A DNA stretch of 64,000 nt, taken from positions 248,001 through 312,000 of the forward strand of contig CAVYRL010000008.1 of assembly GCA_963771025.1 (NCBI GenBank), read 5' to 3'. Made by a program: the position numbers and the translations under genes. This DNA comes from Miltoncostaea sp963771025. Its GTDB lineage: Bacteria; Actinomycetota; Thermoleophilia; Miltoncostaeales; Miltoncostaeaceae. Each line of letters opens with the position of its first letter. Positions within the stretch are counted from its first letter, which is position 1. This document shows positions 1 to 8,137 of the stretch, in pieces. Below the pieces are notes generated by a model that did no database searches, was not told where the DNA came from, and worked only from the letters and a program-made list of their open reading frames with translations.

Positions 1-367
1 ACCACTCCCCATTGGGGCGGATCTCCGTGCGGTCGGGGTCGAGGATGCGGAAGGCCTGATCGCGATACGACGCGGCGTTGGCCTCGATCTGATCCTCGTC
101 GAGCATCGGGCGGGTCGAGGTGCGGCCGGAGGGGTCGCCCACCCGCGCCGTCCAGTCGCCGATGATGAGCACCGCGAGATGGCCCGCGTCCTGGAACTCC
201 CTCAGCTTTCCGAGCACCACCGCGTGGCCGAGGTGGATGTCGGGGGCGGTGGGATCGACCCCGAGCTTGACGCGGAGCGGCCGGCCTTGGGCCAGCTTGG
301 CCGCGAGCTCGCCCGGGGGCAGGCAATCGACGGAGCGCGCCGCGAGGGCATCGGCCGCCGCGCTCAC
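1..367 (-). CDS. tyrS: tyrosyl-tRNA synthetase, N-terminal part (cut by window edge)
   Basis: Charges tRNA-Tyr with tyrosine in the cytoplasm. Only the first 122 codons are in the window; the gene continues past position 1. The class I Rossmann start is clear: KLGVDPTAPDIHLGHAVVL contains the HIGH-type motif (HLGH), followed by the GDWTARVGDPSGR segment typical of the TyrRS family. The start is GTG at 365-367, overlapping the stop of mpg in a GTGA junction, so it is probably the last gene of the leuB-to-tyrS chain and translationally coupled. KMSKS and the anticodon-binding region are not visible. Confidence 0.93.
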   Translation of the reverse strand, partial: MSAAADALAARSVDCLPPGELAAKLAQGRPLRVKLGVDPTAPDIHLGHAVVLGKLREFQDAGHLAVLIIGDWTARVGDPSGRTSTRPMLDEDQIEANAASYRDQAFRILDPDRTEIRPNGEW

Positions 368-972
368 GCGCGCGGGAAGGGCTTGGAGAGATGGGGCGAA
401 CCGGCGAGCCCGAAGCGCCACGGCAGGTCCGTCGCGACGGAGATGCCGATCCGGGGGCCGGCCACGATCTCCACGTCATGCCGGCGGGCGTAGACCGCGA
501 CGCGGGCGCCGATGTCGGTGGCCGAGGTGTCGTTGAGGTCGCGATCCATGCCGAGCGCCTGCGTGAGCCGGCCGGGGCCCGCGCACAGGAGCCGGTCGGG
601 CAGTGCGCCCCGCCGGGCGCGCATGGCGGCGAGGCGGTGCTCCGGGGCGATGGCCCGCAGCAGAACCGCGGCCCCCTCGCCCTCGGGCTCGCACACCAGG
701 TTGGCGCACCAGTGGAGGCCGTAGATGCAGTAGACGTAGACCCGCCCCGGGGGGCCGAACATGACCGCGGCCCTCCCGACGGGGCCCCGGAAGCTGTGAG
801 AGGCGGGGTCGTCCTGCTGGTAGCGCTCGGTCTCGACGATGGTTCCGCCGACCCCGTCGACCAGCAGCGTGCAGCCGATCAGGTCGGGGGCCACCTGCGC
901 GACGGAGCGCGCGAAGAAGGCCTCGTCCAGGCGACGCCCCAGGCGAGGCGCGGATGTGAGCGCGGTGCTCAC
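364..972 (-). CDS. mpg: 3-methyladenine DNA glycosylase (AAG/Mpg family)
   Basis: Base-excision repair enzyme that removes alkylated purines. It is 202 aa, the usual length for the bacterial AAG family. Family segments visible are the N-terminal LIGCTLLV strand, the IVETERYQQDDPASHS catalytic region (the Glu before RY activates water), GPPGRVYVYCIYGLHWCANLV with the intercalating Tyr region, and AGPGRLTQALGM near the C-terminus. The start is GTG (970-972) overlapping the argH stop (GTGA), and its own stop overlaps the tyrS start. There is no separate promoter, so it is read as part of the argH-mpg-tyrS transcript. Its position next to argH looks like operon hitch-hiking rather than a shared pathway. 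Confidence 0.93.
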   Translation of the reverse strand: MSTALTSAPRLGRRLDEAFFARSVAQVAPDLIGCTLLVDGVGGTIVETERYQQDDPASHSFRGPVGRAAVMFGPPGRVYVYCIYGLHWCANLVCEPEGEGAAVLLRAIAPEHRLAAMRARRGALPDRLLCAGPGRLTQALGMDRDLNDTSATDIGARVAVYARRHDVEIVAGPRIGISVATDLPWRFGLAGSPHLSKPFPRA

Positions 973-2354
973 CAGGCCGCGATCCGTTCGCGTGCGACGG
1001 CCAACTGCGTGATGACCGCCGCGCGGGCGGTCCCGCCCGGAGCCGCCTTGGCCTCGACCGAGGCCTCGGCCGTGAGGACGGGCACCTCGACGCCCTCGAT
1101 ACCGGCCTCGACGAGGTCCGCCGGCGTGGCGTCCTCGAGTCCGAGCCCGCGGTCGTCGAGGGCGCGGACCAGTCGCCCGACCGCCTCGTGCGCCCGGCGG
1201 AAGGGCCAGCCCTGGCCCACCAGATGGTCGGCGAGGTCGGTCGCCGCCAGGAAACCGCCCGTCACCGCGGCCTCCATGCGATCGGCACGGAAGCGGGCGG
1301 TCGCGATCATCCCCGCGAGGGCCGGAAGGAGCAGATCGACCGTGTCGATGGCGTCGAACAGGTACTCCTTGTCCTCCTGAAGATCCTTGTTGTACGCGAG
1401 CGGCAGACCGGACATGACGCCGAGCAGGCCTCCGAGGTCCGCCTGCAGGCGGGGCGCCTTGGCCCGGGCCAGCTCGGCCGCGTCGGGGTTCTTCTTCTGC
1501 GGCAGCATCGAGGAGCCGGACGTGAAGGCGTCGTCGAGCGCCACGAAGCCGGTCTCGTCCCCGGCCCAGGTGACGATCTCCGCGCCGAGGCGCGACAGGT
1601 GCACTCCAAGCTGGGCGGCGAAGTGCAGGTAGTCGATGAGCGCGTCGCGGCTGCCCACCGCGTCGAGGCTGTTGGGGCTGGGGCGCAGAAAGCCGAGATC
1701 GGCCGCCGTGCGCTCGCGATCGATGGGGAATCCGACTCCCGAGAGCGCCCCGGAACCCAGCGGGCACTCGGCAGACGCGGCGTCGATCGCCTGCCCGAGA
1801 CGCGTGCGGTCCCTGTCCAGCATCCACACGTACGCCAGCAGGTGATGGGCGAGTCGCACCGGCTGGGCGCGCTGGCTGTGGGTGTACCCGGGGAGCAGCG
1901 TGTCGAGGTGCGCCTCGGCCTGCGCCAGCAGCGCCTCGGCCAGCGCCCGGAGGCCCTCGACCTGCGCCGTCGCGTGGGCGCGCAGATGCAGCAACGTATC
2001 GGTGATCACCTGGTCGTTGCGGCTGCGCCCGGTGTGCAGCCGGCGCCCGGCGTCGCCCACCAGCTCGGTCAGCCGGCGCTCGACGGCGGTGTGGATGTCC
2101 TCATCCGCCTCACGAAAGACGAACTCCCCCGAGGCCAGCTCCTCACCGACCTGCACGAGGCCGCTGTCGATGGCCGCGGCATCCTCGGCCGAGATGATGC
2201 CCTGAGCCCCGAGCATGCGGGCGTGAGCCCGCGAGGCCATAACGTCCTCCGGCCAGAGGCGCTTGTCCACGGACAGCGACGCGTTGAGCCGGTCGAAGGC
2301 GTCCGCCGGCCCCGCGCCGAAACGACCACCCCACAGGCGAATCTCCTCGCTCAT
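969..2354 (-). CDS. argH: argininosuccinate lyase
   Basis: Last step of arginine synthesis: splits argininosuccinate into arginine and fumarate. It is 461 aa, standard for ArgH. The N-terminus MSEEIRLWGGRFGAGPADAF is a clear family start, HTGRSRNDQVITD and YTHSQRAQPVRL are present, and the fumarase/aspartase superfamily signature GSSMLPQKKNPD carries the mobile catalytic loop. ATG at 2352-2354 overlaps the upstream aminotransferase stop (ATGA). argG and other arginine genes are not nearby. The gene sits in an operon with branched-chain amino acid genes, so its transcription probably follows theirs. Confidence 0.97.
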   Translation of the reverse strand: MSEEIRLWGGRFGAGPADAFDRLNASLSVDKRLWPEDVMASRAHARMLGAQGIISAEDAAAIDSGLVQVGEELASGEFVFREADEDIHTAVERRLTELVGDAGRRLHTGRSRNDQVITDTLLHLRAHATAQVEGLRALAEALLAQAEAHLDTLLPGYTHSQRAQPVRLAHHLLAYVWMLDRDRTRLGQAIDAASAECPLGSGALSGVGFPIDRERTAADLGFLRPSPNSLDAVGSRDALIDYLHFAAQLGVHLSRLGAEIVTWAGDETGFVALDDAFTSGSSMLPQKKNPDAAELARAKAPRLQADLGGLLGVMSGLPLAYNKDLQEDKEYLFDAIDTVDLLLPALAGMIATARFRADRMEAAVTGGFLAATDLADHLVGQGWPFRRAHEAVGRLVRALDDRGLGLEDATPADLVEAGIEGVEVPVLTAEASVEAKAAPGGTARAAVITQLAVARERIAAW

Positions 2355-3469
2355 CGCCCGAGGACGGTGGCCAGCGCGCCGCAGACGCGGTCGACCTGGG
2401 CCTCGGTCATCTGCGGGAAGAAGGGCAGGGCGATGGTGGACGCGCTGATCGCCTCCGTGACCGGGAACTCCCCGGGTCCGTGGCCGTGGGCGTCCCGGTA
2501 GTACGGCTGGAGGTGGATGCACGGCAGATACGGCTTGGCCGAGATGCCGAGCTCGTCGAGCCCGCCGATGACCTCATCCCGGTCGAACTCCGGGTCGAGC
2601 CTCGGCGCGTAGACGAACCACGACCTCTGCTGAGCGCCCTCGTGCATGGGCGTGACACCATCGATCTCGGCGGTGCGCGCCTGGTACCAGCCGGCGACCC
2701 GCGCGCGGGCGTCGAGCATGTCGGTGAGCCGCTCCAGCTGGGCGACGCCGATCGCGCTGTGGACGTCGGAGAGTCGGTAGTTGAAGCCGAGCCGGGAATG
2801 CACAAGCCAGGCGCCGTCGTCGGAGCGGCCCTGGTTGCGCAGACTGGAGAGCACCCTGGCCAGCTCGTCGTCGTCGGTGAGCACCACGCCGCCCTCGGCG
2901 GTGGTGAGTTGCTTGTTGGCATAGAAGCCGTACACCGCCGGATGTCCGAACGTGCCGAGCTTGCGCCCATCGTAGGCGCCGTCGATCGACTGGCAGGCGT
3001 CCTCCACGCGCGCCAAGCCGTGACGCTGGGCGATCTCGATGAGCGCTGGGATCTCGGCGGGGTAGCCGAAGATGTCGACGATCAGGATCGCCTTGGTCCG
3101 AGGCGTGATGGCCGCCTCGACCGCCGCCGGGTCCATGTTGAACGTGAGCGGGTCGACCTCGGCGAAGACCGGCGTCGCGCCGGTGAACAGGATCGCGTTG
3201 GCCGAGGCCACGAACGAGAACGACGAGGTGATGACCTCGTCACCCGGCCCGAGGCCGAGCGCGTGCAGGCACAGGTGCAGCCCGGCGGTGCCGCTCGAGA
3301 CCGCGACGGCGTGCTTGACTCCGATGCGCTCGGCCCAGGCGCGCTCGAAGCGGGGCACCATCGGGCCCAGCGACAGCTGCCCCGAGCGCAGCACCTCGTC
3401 GACCAGCTCGCGCTCGCGGTCTCCGATGATGGGCTTCGCGAGCGGGATGCGCTCGTCGGCGGTGCTCAA
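2351..3469 (-). CDS. DegT/DnrJ/EryC1/StrS-family PLP aminotransferase
   Basis: A 372-aa fold-type I aminotransferase of the sugar-nucleotide (DegT/StrS) family. The PLP lysine is expected at K186 in FYANKQLTTAEGG, with SSGTAGLHLCLHAL binding the cofactor phosphate and EDACQS supplying the Asp that contacts the pyridine. This family usually aminates keto-sugars for polysaccharide, glycan or antibiotic synthesis, but no sugar-nucleotide gene is nearby. It lies between cimA and argH with 4-nt overlaps on both sides, so its true substrate is unknown and could be a keto acid. The chosen start is TTG (3467-3469), inside the cimA stop (TTGA), because the SxADERIPLAKP N-terminus is the family start. 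Confidence 0.85.
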   Translation of the reverse strand: MSTADERIPLAKPIIGDRERELVDEVLRSGQLSLGPMVPRFERAWAERIGVKHAVAVSSGTAGLHLCLHALGLGPGDEVITSSFSFVASANAILFTGATPVFAEVDPLTFNMDPAAVEAAITPRTKAILIVDIFGYPAEIPALIEIAQRHGLARVEDACQSIDGAYDGRKLGTFGHPAVYGFYANKQLTTAEGGVVLTDDDELARVLSSLRNQGRSDDGAWLVHSRLGFNYRLSDVHSAIGVAQLERLTDMLDARARVAGWYQARTAEIDGVTPMHEGAQQRSWFVYAPRLDPEFDRDEVIGGLDELGISAKPYLPCIHLQPYYRDAHGHGPGEFPVTEAISASTIALPFFPQMTEAQVDRVCGALATVLGR

Positions 3470-5058
3470 CCGGCGGCCGCCGCCCGGGACCGCGCCACCC
3501 GGCGCGTCCCGTGCTCGACGCTGTCCAGCAGCGCCTCCCACGAGGCCTCGATGACGTTCTCGCTGACGCCGATCGCGCCCCATGTCTCGTGGCCGTCGCT
3601 GGAGTCGATGAGCACGCGCGTCACCGCGCCGGTGCCCTTGGTCTCGTCCAGGATCCGGACCTTGAAGTTGACCAGCGCGATGTCGCTGAGCTCGGGTACA
3701 CGCGTGCCGAGCGCAAGCCGCAGCGCGGCGTCGAGCGCGTTGACCGGGCCGTTGCCCTCGGCGGTGGCGACCAGACGCTCGCCGTCGTGGAGGATCTTGA
3801 GCGTCGCCTCGGTCTCGACCAGCCCGTCGGCCCGCTTCTCGGTGATCACGCGGAAGCTCTCGAGCGTGAACAGAGGCTCGTAGACCCCGATTTCGCGCTC
3901 GATGAGCAACTCGAACGAGCCGTCGGCCACCTCGAAGTGGTAGCCCTCGTGCTCGAGCTGCTTGAGCCGCGCGAGGATGCCCGCGATGCGCTCGGGGTCG
4001 TTCTCGACATCGATGCCGAGCTCGCGCGCCTTGGCCACGATGGTGCCGCGGCCGGACAGCTCGGAGACCAGGACGCGCCGGTCGTTGCCGACACTCAGCG
4101 GATCGACGTGCTCGTAGCTGCGCGAGTCGGCGTTCATCCCCTGCTGGTGCATCCCGCCCTTGTGCGCGAAGGCGTTGCGCCCGACGTACGGGGCCCACGA
4201 GTCGGGCTGCAGGTTGGCGGTCTCGGCCACGAAGTTGCTGAGCGCCGTCAGCTCCGCCAGACGCTCGGGGTCGAGGACCGGGTGGTCCATCTTGAGGGCC
4301 AGCGATGGGATGATGGAGATCAGGTTGGCGTTGCCGCACCGCTCGCCGTAGCCGTTGATGGTGCCCTGCACCATGCGTGCGCCCTCTTCGACGGCGACGA
4401 GGCTGTTGGCCACCGCGCACTCGGCGTCGTTGTGCGTGTGGATGCCGAGGGAGACGTCCGGGAGCGCGGCGCGCACGGCGCGCATCGTCGCCGCGACCCG
4501 GGTCGGGAGCGTCGCGCCGTTGGTGTCGCACGGGGTGATCCAGGCGGCGCCGCCGGCCTCGGCGGCGCGCAGGCACTCGACCGCGTACTCGGGGTGGGCC
4601 TGGAACGCGTCGAAGAAGTGCTCGGCGTCATACACGACCTCCTTGCCCTGGCGCACGAGGAACGAGACCGACTGCTCGATCATCCGCAGGTTCTCCTCGC
4701 GGCTGACGCGGGTCACCTTCTCGATGTGCAGATCCCATGTCTTGCCGACGACGGTGATCACCGGGGCGAAGCTCTCGGCGAGCCCGCGCATCGCCGGGTC
4801 CTCCTCGGCCGGGGTGTTGCGCCGGCGGGTCATGCCGAAGGCGGCGAGCCGGGTGGCGCCGAGGTCCTCACGCTCGAGGAGTCGGAACAGTTCACCGTAC
4901 TTGGGGTTGCTGGCCGGGAAGCCGGCCTCCAGGTATTCGACGCCGAACTCGGCCAGGCGCACGGCGACGGCGAGCTGCTCGCCCACCGACAGGCTGAGCC
5001 CCTCGCGCTGCATGCCGTCGCGCAGCGTGGTGTCGTAGATGACGACGCGGTCGCTCAT
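3466..5058 (-). CDS. cimA: (R)-citramalate synthase
   Basis: Condenses acetyl-CoA with pyruvate to give citramalate, a threonine-independent entry to 2-ketobutyrate and isoleucine. It is 530 aa. The N-terminal TIM barrel carries YDTTLRDGMQREG (metal-binding Asp) and GIHTHNDAECAVANS (metal-binding His pair), and a LeuA-type regulatory domain fills the C-terminal third. It is distinguished from leuA at 10.5 kb by IYDTTLRDGMQ in place of IFDTTLRDGEQ and by the longer insert WDLHIEKVTRVSREENLRMI, typical of CimA. It starts at ATG 5 nt after the ilvE stop. The same step could be annotated as a 2-isopropylmalate synthase paralogue, but the CimA features are strong. Confidence 0.93.
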   Translation of the reverse strand: MSDRVVIYDTTLRDGMQREGLSLSVGEQLAVAVRLAEFGVEYLEAGFPASNPKYGELFRLLEREDLGATRLAAFGMTRRRNTPAEEDPAMRGLAESFAPVITVVGKTWDLHIEKVTRVSREENLRMIEQSVSFLVRQGKEVVYDAEHFFDAFQAHPEYAVECLRAAEAGGAAWITPCDTNGATLPTRVAATMRAVRAALPDVSLGIHTHNDAECAVANSLVAVEEGARMVQGTINGYGERCGNANLISIIPSLALKMDHPVLDPERLAELTALSNFVAETANLQPDSWAPYVGRNAFAHKGGMHQQGMNADSRSYEHVDPLSVGNDRRVLVSELSGRGTIVAKARELGIDVENDPERIAGILARLKQLEHEGYHFEVADGSFELLIEREIGVYEPLFTLESFRVITEKRADGLVETEATLKILHDGERLVATAEGNGPVNALDAALRLALGTRVPELSDIALVNFKVRILDETKGTGAVTRVLIDSSDGHETWGAIGVSENVIEASWEALLDSVEHGTRRVARSRAAAAG

Positions 5059-5062
5059 GGGG

Positions 5063-5998
5063 TCACGGGGAGAGCGTCGGTGCGGCGGCGCCGACGTAGT
5101 CCAGCCAATCGGCGGAGAACGGATCGCGCCCCTCCGTGGCAGCGAAGAACCGCTCCTGGAGGCGCTTCGTGATGGGTCCGGGCTCGCCGAGCGCGTGGTC
5201 GTCGATCTCGTTGATCGGGCACACCTCCGCGGCGGTGCCGGTGATGAACACCTCGTCGGCGGTGTACAGCTCGCCGCGGGCCACCTCGCGCTCGAGCACC
5301 GGGATACCCTCGTCCTGCGCCAGCGTGATTATGCTGGCGCGGGTGATCCCCTCGAGGATCGAGGCCTGCACGGGGGGCGTGAGGAGCACGCCGTCGCGGA
5401 CGAGAAACAGGTTCTCGCCCGAGCCGTCGGCCACGTAGCCGGCCTCATTGAGGAGCAGGGCCTCCTGGTAGCCCGCCTTGTGCGACTCGATCTTCGCGAG
5501 AATCGAGTTGAGGTACTGGCCGCCGGCCTTGGCCGTGGCCGGGATGGTGGTGGAGCCGATGCGGCGCCAGCTGGAGATCTTGGCGCGGATGCCCGTGCGC
5601 AGCCCGTCCTCGCCGAGGTAGGCGCCCCAGCGCCATGCGGCGATGGCGACGTCGACCGGCGCCTCCAACGGGAAGAGGCCCATGGTGCCGTAGCCGCGCA
5701 GGGCGATCGGTCGGATGTAGCAGCCGCCGAGATCGTTGGAGGCGATCACCTGGTGAACCGCGAGGCGCAGCTCCTCGCGCGAGTACGGCAGCGGCATGTG
5801 GTACATCGCCGCCGAGTTCTCGAGTCGCTTGAGGTGGTCGTCCAGGCGGAATACCGCCGTGCCCTTGTCCGCGTCGTACGAGCGGATGCCCTCGAACACC
5901 GTGGTGCCGTAGTGGAGCCCGTGCGAGAGCACGTGCACCTGGGCGTCGGGCCAATCGACGAGCCCGCCGTTCATCCAGATCTTCTCGGCTTCCTGCAT
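5063..5998 (-). CDS. ilvE: branched-chain amino acid aminotransferase
   Basis: Transfers the amino group between glutamate and the keto acids of Leu, Ile and Val. It is a fold-type IV PLP enzyme, and the PLP lysine lies in TAKAGGQYLN. HGLHYGTTVFEGIR, SGENLFLVRDG and FITGTAAEVCPI are family blocks. Two in-frame starts exist: GTG at 6004 and ATG at 5998. The AAAGGA box ends 3 nt before GTG and 9 nt before ATG, so ATG is preferred. A 6-bp hairpin (6022-6027 with 6031-6036) and a TAACCT box (6049-6054) overlapping the maoC stop suggest it may have its own promoter and short leader besides readthrough from leuB. Confidence 0.96.
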   Translation of the reverse strand: MQEAEKIWMNGGLVDWPDAQVHVLSHGLHYGTTVFEGIRSYDADKGTAVFRLDDHLKRLENSAAMYHMPLPYSREELRLAVHQVIASNDLGGCYIRPIALRGYGTMGLFPLEAPVDVAIAAWRWGAYLGEDGLRTGIRAKISSWRRIGSTTIPATAKAGGQYLNSILAKIESHKAGYQEALLLNEAGYVADGSGENLFLVRDGVLLTPPVQASILEGITRASIITLAQDEGIPVLEREVARGELYTADEVFITGTAAEVCPINEIDDHALGEPGPITKRLQERFFAATEGRDPFSADWLDYVGAAAPTLSP

Positions 5999-6051
5999 GT
6001 TCACGGTTCCTTTGCGACGAAGGCCCGCGCCGGGCCGGACGAGGGGACAGG

Positions 6052-6573
6052 TTACCGGGCCGGTCCAGCGGGCGGCAGCACCGGACGGGGGCGATCGCCC
6101 CCGGGCCCGTGCCCGCGGCGGTACACCATGATCGTGCGCCGGAACGTGATCACCACGACGCCGTCCTGGTTCGATCCCGTCGTCCGCACCGTGACGATGC
6201 CCACCTCGGGCCGCGAGCGCGACTCCCGGAGCTCCAGCACCTCGCTCTCGGAGTAGATCGTGTCGCCCTCGTACACCGGCGCCGGCAGCCGCACCTCGTC
6301 CCAGCCGAGGTTGGCCATCACGTTCTGCGACACGTCGGCCACGCTCTGGCCGGTGACCAGCGCCAGGGTGAACGTGGAGTCAACCAGCGGGCGCCCGAAC
6401 TCCGTGCCCGCGGCGTAGTGGCGGTCGAAATGGATCGGGGCGGTGTTCTGCGTGAGCAGCGTGAACCACGAGTTGTCAACGTCCAGCACGGTGCGGCCCA
6501 GGCGATGGACGTAGACGTCGCCCACGGCGAAGTCCTCGAAATAGCGCCCCTCCCAGCCCGGGACCTCGGCCAT
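6052..6573 (-). CDS. MaoC-like (hotdog) hydratase
   Basis: A 173-aa protein of the MaoC dehydratase family, which hydrates or dehydrates acyl-CoA enoyl bonds. The single hotdog domain has QNTAPIHFDRHYA (the conserved hydratase Asp/His region) and PVYEGDTIYSESEVLE, the typical GD.. strand. ATG at 6571-6573 shares one base with the leuB stop (TGATG), so it is coupled to leuB. In actinobacteria such proteins often resemble mesaconyl- or beta-methylmalyl-CoA dehydratases. In an operon with CimA and LeuB a role on a branched C5 acyl intermediate is possible but unproven. The C-terminal tail after VYRRGHGPGGD is Pro-rich and probably disordered. Confidence 0.8.
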   Translation of the reverse strand: MAEVPGWEGRYFEDFAVGDVYVHRLGRTVLDVDNSWFTLLTQNTAPIHFDRHYAAGTEFGRPLVDSTFTLALVTGQSVADVSQNVMANLGWDEVRLPAPVYEGDTIYSESEVLELRESRSRPEVGIVTVRTTGSNQDGVVVITFRRTIMVYRRGHGPGGDRPRPVLPPAGPAR

Positions 6574-7628
6574 CAGCTCGCCAGTGAGGCAAGGATCAGG
6601 TCGCCCACCTGACGCGTGCCGAGGTCGCCGCCGATGTCGCGCGTGCGGTGGCCCTGGCCGAGCACGGTCTCGACGGCCGCGTCGATGCGGTCGGCGGCCT
6701 CGGGACTGTCGAGCGAGTAGCGCAGCATGAGGGCCGCCGACAGCAGGGTGGCGATGGGATTGGCAATGCCCTGGCCGGCGATGTCGGGCGCCGATCCGTG
6801 CACCGGCTCGTACAGGCCGAGCGTGCCCGGCCCGAGGCTCGCCGAGGGCAGCATCCCGATGGAGCCGGTGATCATGGCGGCCTCGTCCGAGAGGATGTCG
6901 CCGAACAGGTTCTCGGTGACGATCACGTCGAAGTCGGACGGGCGGCTGACCAACTGCATCGCCGCGTTGTCCACCAGCATGTGCTCGAGTTCGATGTCCG
7001 GATGCCCCGCCGCGGTCTCGATCACCTGCTCGCGCCAGAGGCGAGAGGTCTCGAGCACGTTGGCCTTGTCCACCGAGGTGACCTTCCCGCGGCGGCCCGC
7101 GGCGGCCCGGAAACCCCACTCGGCCAGACGGGCCACCTCGGCCCTGGTGTAGACGCAGGTGTCGAAGGCGCGGTCGGCCTCGCGCCCTCGCTCGCCGAAG
7201 TACAGGCCCCCGGTGAGCTCGCGCACCACCAGCAGATCGGTCCCCTCGATGCGCTCGCGGCGCAGGGGACTGGCATCGTAGAGCGCCGGAAACGGGCGCA
7301 CGGGGCGCAGGTTGGCGTAGAGGCCGAGGCCGGAGCGCATGCCGAGGAGCCCCTGCTCGGGGCGCGGCTTGTCGGGGTCGGTGGTGTCCCATTTGGGCCC
7401 CCCGACGGCGCCGAGCAGCACGGCGTCGGAGCCCGCGCACGCCTCGAGGACCTCATCGGTGAGCGCGGTGCCGTGGGCATCGATCGAGATGCCGCCCATC
7501 AGGTGCTCGTGCCAGCCGATGGTGAGGTCGTGATCCGGAGCGATCGCGTCGATCACGCGGACCGCCTCCGCGACGACCTCCGGCCCGATCCCATCACCCG
7601 GCAGCAGCGCTACAGACACCTCCGGCAC
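6573..7628 (-). CDS. leuB: 3-isopropylmalate dehydrogenase
   Basis: Oxidises and decarboxylates 3-isopropylmalate to 2-ketoisocaproate, third step of leucine synthesis; the same family acts on citramalate-derived 3-methylmalate. It is 351 aa. LLPGDGIGPEVVAEAV binds the cofactor, GLGLYANLRPVRPF and VRELTGGLYFGE contact substrate, and the metal-binding VDNAAMQLV and SDEAAMITGSIGM blocks are intact. The start is GTG at 7626-7628 behind a run of Gs. It is separated from leuCD by the cupin gene and a folded gap, so leuB begins its own chain (leuB-maoC-ilvE-cimA-degT-argH-mpg-tyrS), probably from the 100-bp divergent gap shared with the cupin gene. Confidence 0.97.
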   Translation of the reverse strand: MPEVSVALLPGDGIGPEVVAEAVRVIDAIAPDHDLTIGWHEHLMGGISIDAHGTALTDEVLEACAGSDAVLLGAVGGPKWDTTDPDKPRPEQGLLGMRSGLGLYANLRPVRPFPALYDASPLRRERIEGTDLLVVRELTGGLYFGERGREADRAFDTCVYTRAEVARLAEWGFRAAAGRRGKVTSVDKANVLETSRLWREQVIETAAGHPDIELEHMLVDNAAMQLVSRPSDFDVIVTENLFGDILSDEAAMITGSIGMLPSASLGPGTLGLYEPVHGSAPDIAGQGIANPIATLLSAALMLRYSLDSPEAADRIDAAVETVLGQGHRTRDIGGDLGTRQVGDLILASLAS

Positions 7629-7717
7629 ACCGACCCCCCCGATGGACGACGAACCCGGGCAGGGTATCCGAGCCCGGCTTCGCGGGGACCCGGGCGTTTG
7701 ACCAGACCCGGCGCGGG

Positions 7718-7723
7718 TAGCGT
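7718..7723 (+). promoter_or_regulatory. -10 box for leaderless cupin mRNA
   Basis: TAGCGT lies exactly 6 nt before the ATG of the cupin gene, with no Shine-Dalgarno sequence in between. This matches the TANNNT-N6-8-start layout repeated before many genes here. A TTGACC lies upstream at 7698-7703, but its 14-nt spacing is short for a -35 box. Confidence 0.5.
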
Positions 7724-7729
7724 CCAGGC

Positions 7730-8128
7730 ATGAGCGACTACACGCACCTGAACCTGCGCGGCGATGTCGTGGACATGGCCGCGAAACAGGGCATGGACGG
7801 CGTCGAGGGCCACTTCGCGACGAAGGATCTGCAGCTGGAGGACGCCGGCCTCAGCTTCCAGCGACTCGACCCCGGCGTGCGCCAGCAGTTCGGCCACCGC
7901 CACACCTCCCAGGAGGAGGTCTACGTCGTCGTGGAGGGCTCTGGCAGGGTGAAGCTGGACGACGAGATCGTGAACCTCAGCGTCTGGGACGCCATCCGGG
8001 TCCCCGGGCCCACTTGGCGCTGCTTCGAGGCTGGCGACGACGGCATGTCCTTCGTCGCGGTGGGAGCCCCCCAGATGAAGGATCTCCAGAAGGAATCCGA
8101 GATGGAACCGGGCTGGTGGAAGGACTGA
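7730..8128 (+). CDS. small cupin-domain protein
   Basis: A 132-aa single-domain cupin. The metal-binding motif GHRHTSQEEVYVVVEGSG has the two His and the Glu of cupin motif 1, and motif 2 (VWDAIRVPGPTWRCFEAG) lacks the usual His, so metal binding may be partial or absent. There is no signal peptide, so it is cytoplasmic. It is alone between leuB and leuD on the opposite strand. Function cannot be assigned: such proteins include isomerases, small-molecule sensors and mannose-6-phosphate isomerase relatives. A TAGCGT box 6 nt upstream suggests leaderless translation. A CTCGGA/TCCGAG hairpin starts 10 nt after its stop. Confidence 0.85.
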   Translation: MSDYTHLNLRGDVVDMAAKQGMDGVEGHFATKDLQLEDAGLSFQRLDPGVRQQFGHRHTSQEEVYVVVEGSGRVKLDDEIVNLSVWDAIRVPGPTWRCFEAGDDGMSFVAVGAPQMKDLQKESEMEPGWWKD

Positions 8129-8137
8129 GTCTCTGAA

